Positions 61,808 to 64,000 of a stretch of DNA of 64,000 nt are shown piece after piece. Every line of letters starts with the position of its first letter. Position 1 is the stretch's first letter. Source of the DNA: Streptomyces fodineus. Its GTDB lineage: Bacteria; Actinomycetota; Actinomycetes; Streptomycetales; Streptomycetaceae. The stretch lies in the NCBI RefSeq assembly GCF_001735805.1, contig NZ_CP017248.1:5394001-5458000 (forward strand), written 5' to 3'. The translations under genes were made by a program, and so were the position numbers. A model generated the notes under the pieces. The model searched no databases. It worked only from the letters and a program-made list of their open reading frames with translations, and had not been told where the DNA came from.

Positions 61808-62097
61808 CCCCTCAGCATGCCCGGAAGCTGCTGTGGCGGTGGGTGAGGGAGTCTTCAGCACGCCGGAAACGCTAATCTCCGCTCTGCGCGAGCCGCATCG
61901 GCCCTTGGCCCGAGCCGGGTCCTAGGACCAGCGAAGGAGGGACGGCGACGGAGGGACGGTGAAGGCGGGCGGCGACGGGAGGTACGGCGAAAGAGAGGAG
62001 CGCAGAGAACGTGCATATATGCGCACTCTCGCAAAGCTTGCGTTCAGTAAACGCGCAGGGCAAACGCAGAAACTCCACTCAATTGTTCACGTTCTCC

Positions 62098-62113
62098 TGT
62101 GACTTGAGTCACA
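62098..62113. promoter_or_regulatory. CRP/FNR-type palindrome TGTGA-N6-TCACA
   Basis: TGTGACTTGAGTCACA exactly fits the classical CRP consensus, 148 bases before the cdgB start. Streptomyces has a Crp regulator; binding here is not shown. Confidence 0.6.
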
Positions 62114-62127
62114 AGGGGCAGGAATTG

Positions 62128-62142
62128 TTGACCCTGTGTACC
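62128..62142. promoter_or_regulatory. BldD-type operator
   Basis: TGACCCTGTGTAC (62129-62141) agrees with the known BldD consensus TnACnC(A/T)GnGTnA at every specified base except the last. It lies about 120 bases before the GGDEF gene, whose S. coelicolor counterpart cdgB is an established BldD target. Confidence 0.75.
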
Positions 62143-62261
62143 GAGTGGGCAGCGCGCTGTGATTCAGTGGCGGGGAACTGAAACAGCACCCTAAGAGGCA
62201 CCCAAGAGAAGCGCCGGAAGACAACCCTTGATTCGCTCGAGGTCTCGGGGGGAGGGCGAGC

Positions 62262-63917
62262 ATGGAGACCGAGTCGGAGCCATATGTCCGTCTTGCGTCT
62301 TTGCGGCAGCTGCACCAGGTCATGGCCGACATGAACACGGCACGCAGTCTGGCGGACACACTGCAGACCGTGGCCGACGGCGCCACACACGCCCTCGGGT
62401 ACGAGATGGCGTGCGTGAACCTCGTACGCCCCGACGGCGATCTCGTCGTCGCCGCGTTCTCCGGGAACTCCGCCGCCGAGGCCCTGATCACCGGCCGGGT
62501 CGGCTCCCGTGAGTCCTGGGACCGGCGGCTGAACATGGGCGAGCGCTGGGGCGACCTGGTCTTCATACCGCACACCGAGGGCTGGGTCCTCGACGACGAC
62601 GACGTACCCCAGTGGTTCACGGACGGGCCCGAGCCCCGCTTCGAGGACGAGTGGCACCCCTCCGACCGCCTCTTCGCCCCCATGTACACGCCGGGCGTGC
62701 AGGGCGGCTCCTGCGGCGAGCTGCTCGGGGTCATCTCCGTCGACCGCCCGCGCAACGGCCGCCGGCCCGGCGCCTGGGGCCGCGAGGCCCTGCAGATGTA
62801 CGCCTTCCAGGCCGCCATCGCGATCAGCAACGCCCGGCTGCGGGCCAACATGCAGCGCGCCCTGGTCCGCCTGGAGCGCGAGCAGCAGGCCCTGCGCGCG
62901 AGTGAGGAAAGCTTCAGGCAGGCCTTCGAGTACGCACCCTCCGGCATGGCCATCGCCGAGATGGGCGGCGACCAGCACGGCCGCATCCTGCGCACCAACG
63001 ACGCCCTGTGCCGCCTGCTCGGCCGCCCCGCCTCCGCGATGCGCCGCTACTCCTTCTCCGACCTCGTCCACCCCGAGGACATCGGCACCCTGCTGCGCAC
63101 CTCGGCGGAGGGCGGCCGGGCGGAACTCCGCCTGGGCCGCCGCGACGGCACCTACGTCTGGGTGTCCCTGCGCAACTCCGTCGTCGCCGACGCCGCCGAC
63201 GGACCCCGCTTCCTCCTCACCCACGTCGAGGACATAGAGGAACGCAAGCGCCGCGAGCTGCAGCTCGCCCACCGCGCCTCCCACGACTCCCTCACCGGCC
63301 TGCCGAACTCCGCCGAGCTGCGCTCACGCCTCGCGGCCCGGCTGTGCCGGCGCCCGGCCCAGGCCGGCGAGCTGGAGTCCCTGGACGCGGCCTACGGCCA
63401 CCCCGCCTTCGACGCCCCCGCGGGCCACGGCTTCGACTTCCGGCCGGGCACGGAGGGCTACGACACCTTCGACCACCACGTCCACACGGTCGCTCCCGAG
63501 GACGGCCGCGACGACGGCACCAAGGGCCTCGCGGTGCTCTTCTGCGACCTCGACGGCTTCAAGTCGATCAACGACCGCTTCGGCCACAACGCGGGCGACG
63601 CGGTGCTCATCGAGGTGGCCCACAGGCTCACCCGCGGGGTCCGCGACGGCGACACGGTCGCCCGGCTCGGCGGCGACGAGTTCGTGATCCTCGCCGACGG
63701 CCTCGGCAAGGCCGACGCCCAGGACCTCGCCGTACGGCTGCGCAACGAGATCATCCAGCCGATCCGGGCCGAGGGCCGGGCCGTCCGGGTGGGCGCGAGC
63801 TTCGGTATCGGGTGGGCACACTGCGGCATGACTGCGGACGAAGTGTTGAAGTCTGCCGACGAGCGGATGTACGTAGAGAAACGATCTCGTCCCAAACAGC
63901 ATCGACGCGCCGGGTGA
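62262..63917 (+). CDS. cdgB: GAF-PAS-GGDEF diguanylate cyclase
   Basis: The 551-residue protein has a GAF domain (about 15-195), a PAS/PAC domain (about 210-330; ESFRQAFEYAPSGMAIAEM, YSFSDLVHPEDI) and a GGDEF domain (about 340-540) with the active-site motif intact at residues 470-474 (RLGGDEFVILA). It makes c-di-GMP, which activates BldD and blocks development. Domain order and the upstream BldD box match CdgB. About 65 extra residues lie between DSLTGLPN and the LAVLFCDLDGF strand, an insertion larger than usual. The signal for GAF and PAS is unknown. Confidence 0.88.
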   Translation: METESEPYVRLASLRQLHQVMADMNTARSLADTLQTVADGATHALGYEMACVNLVRPDGDLVVAAFSGNSAAEALITGRVGSRESWDRRLNMGERWGDLVFIPHTEGWVLDDDDVPQWFTDGPEPRFEDEWHPSDRLFAPMYTPGVQGGSCGELLGVISVDRPRNGRRPGAWGREALQMYAFQAAIAISNARLRANMQRALVRLEREQQALRASEESFRQAFEYAPSGMAIAEMGGDQHGRILRTNDALCRLLGRPASAMRRYSFSDLVHPEDIGTLLRTSAEGGRAELRLGRRDGTYVWVSLRNSVVADAADGPRFLLTHVEDIEERKRRELQLAHRASHDSLTGLPNSAELRSRLAARLCRRPAQAGELESLDAAYGHPAFDAPAGHGFDFRPGTEGYDTFDHHVHTVAPEDGRDDGTKGLAVLFCDLDGFKSINDRFGHNAGDAVLIEVAHRLTRGVRDGDTVARLGGDEFVILADGLGKADAQDLAVRLRNEIIQPIRAEGRAVRVGASFGIGWAHCGMTADEVLKSADERMYVEKRSRPKQHRRAG

Positions 63918-64000
63918 AGCCCAGGTCAGCGAGCTGGTGCGCTCCGAGTCACCCGTTTGGGCCAGCCAGAGCGGGTAGGCTCGCCTTTCCAGACCTGTAC

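Larger units (their letters stand above)
61862..62261. promoter_or_regulatory. 400-base upstream region of cdgB with several palindromes
   Basis: No gene. It holds GCATATATGC (62013-62022), CGCAA-AGC-TTGCG (62030-62042), a TGTGA-N6-TCACA site (62098-62113) and a BldD-like box (62128-62142). The concentration of symmetric sites suggests control by several regulators. Confidence 0.6.

Noticed and set aside
62098-62113. Possible BldD site at the TGTGA palindrome
   Set aside because: Its half-sites TGAC and GTCA are spaced by 4 bases, whereas the BldD consensus needs 5; the box at 62129-62141 fits BldD better.

Overview
The window is chromosomal DNA of a Streptomyces or a very close relative. 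It has high GC content, GTG/TTG starts, leader-less or AGGAGG-type starts, and genes typical of the genus: mycothiol glycosyltransferase MshA, the phoU / phoR-phoP locus with PHO boxes, CarD, MsiK, GAF/ANTAR regulators and a CdgB-type diguanylate cyclase. No CRISPR array and no rRNA was seen. One intact tRNA, tRNA-Thr(TGT), is present.

Layout. 1-18.2 kb is core and semi-core DNA: a truncated MocR-type regulator, an ECF41 sigma factor with its AhpD-like partner, an XRE regulator and HbhA-like coiled-coil protein, a receiver-PP2C phosphatase, a secreted NlpC/P60 hydrolase, mshA, a Tat-exported beta-helix protein with a convergent AraC regulator, several small proteins including an orphan double-glycine peptide, an MFS exporter and gpmA. 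18.15-32.15 kb is a 14.0-kb integrated element of the pSAM2 (AICE) type. It is inserted exactly at the 3' end of gpmA and bounded by a 19-bp direct repeat that includes the gpmA stop codon. Its minus-strand arm runs pra-like - traB - spd genes - repSA - xis - int. A korSA-like repressor sits in the middle, and a pif-like Nudix gene and cargo lie on the other side. The cargo holds two large DNA palindromes, a relic tRNA-Arg(CCT) attachment site, an HNH nuclease, a possible HEPN protein, and a two-gene module whose products share a G/N-rich motif.

32.2-48.7 kb is core: three consecutive GAF/ANTAR genes, a Cys-rich 51-residue peptide, phoU divergent from phoR-phoP with 11-bp PHO repeats between them, a lipoprotein, carD, ispD-ispF, a PPOX protein, cysS, rlmB, a DoxX membrane protein and a sugar nucleotidyltransferase. 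48.7-64 kb holds msiK, tRNA-Thr, a rhomboid-like protein, two FAD oxidoreductases around an MFS remnant, a pentapeptide-repeat protein, an M1 peptidase lipoprotein, a GNAT-Nudix fusion, TerD, ArfB, a second SnoaL-tailed ECF sigma factor, a flavin reductase and cdgB, whose upstream region carries a near-consensus BldD box.

The most notable items are the protein-gene attachment site of the element, a replication initiator frame that lacks any ordinary start codon, repeated KorSA-like operators including one over a transfer-gene start codon, the large palindromes in the cargo, the relic tRNA-Arg att site, and the two-gene motif-sharing module. All functional calls are from reading motifs by eye; no database search was run.
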